Shown here: piece after piece, positions 63,980-64,000 of the stretch | Position numbering within the stretch: position 1 is the stretch's first letter | Layout of the letters: each line of letters starts with the position of its first letter | From: Bog-473 sp963754445 | GTDB lineage: Bacteria > Actinomycetota > Acidimicrobiia > Acidimicrobiales > RAAP-2 | Direction: 5' to 3' | Assembly (NCBI GenBank): GCA_963754445.1 | Contig: CAVWFT010000001.1 | Span: 1,364,001-1,428,000 of the forward strand | DNA length: 64,000 bases | Translations under genes and position numbers: made by a program | Notes under the pieces: model-generated | Databases searched by the model: none | Told to the model about the DNA's origin: nothing | Seen by the model: the letters and a program-made list of their open reading frames with translations, nothing else

Positions 63980-64000
63980 GTCGGCGGCCCGCCCGGGATG

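Overview
The window is high-GC DNA, densely coding on both strands, and looks like an actinobacterium, most likely of the class Acidimicrobiia. The basis is a complete Pup-proteasome locus (arc, dop, pup, prcB, prcA, pafA), an F420 cofactor gene (fbiC as a cofG-cofH fusion), a DUF4193-type zinc-ribbon protein, actinobacterial holin-X-like and MmyB-like proteins, and secreted proteins with GYWLV-SDGGIF repeats, which I associate with Acidimicrobiales. The class assignment is inference; no rRNA or tRNA gene is visible.

Layout. 1-6.4 kb: a methyltransferase cut by the left edge, a PNPOx-like protein, a small secreted protein, a lipoprotein, a hypothetical protein, a secreted GH99-like glycosidase and an HSL-type esterase. 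6.5-16.3 kb: an envelope and secretion section with a CAP/TIG/GYW-repeat protein, PspA, a frameshifted haloalkane dehalogenase, a ThiO-like oxidase, a CorA transporter and two secreted beta-helix proteins sharing a conserved 5' leader. 16.4-19.3 kb: patatin, thiS and thiO on the minus strand. 19.4-30.3 kb: gltB-gltD, an alpha/beta hydrolase, pgi, an autoregulated MarR, an MmyB-like regulator and an SDR. 30.3-35 kb: NlpC/P60 hydrolase, acyl-CoA synthetase, small helical protein, 2',3'-cyclic phosphodiesterase and HNH endonuclease. 35-44.8 kb: a seven-gene minus-strand run tkt-tal-gnd-pgl-fbiC-LOG-amidase. 44.9-47.4 kb: thioesterase, three small membrane proteins, trmI and ferredoxin. 47.6-59.1 kb: the Pup-proteasome cluster running into tatA-tatC-helY and a double ThyX-like protein. 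59.1-64 kb: a structured leader, DUF4193 protein, a helical protein, a GNAT, a frameshifted conserved gene and an HtrA-type protease.

How the parts fit. Dop deamidates Pup, PafA ligates it to lysines, and Arc unfolds pupylated proteins into the PrcAB core. Minus-strand tkt, tal, gnd and pgl cover the pentose phosphate pathway without zwf; fbiC immediately downstream suggests an F420-linked glucose-6-phosphate dehydrogenase elsewhere. GltBD covers ammonium assimilation.

Three otherwise intact genes (dehalogenase, tal, conserved protein at 61 kb) are each broken by one apparent extra base, which points to consensus errors more than to real decay. The least explained signals are the shared leader of the two beta-helix genes, the structured leader before the DUF4193 gene, and the apparent closed six-unit repeat rings in the amidase and CAP proteins.
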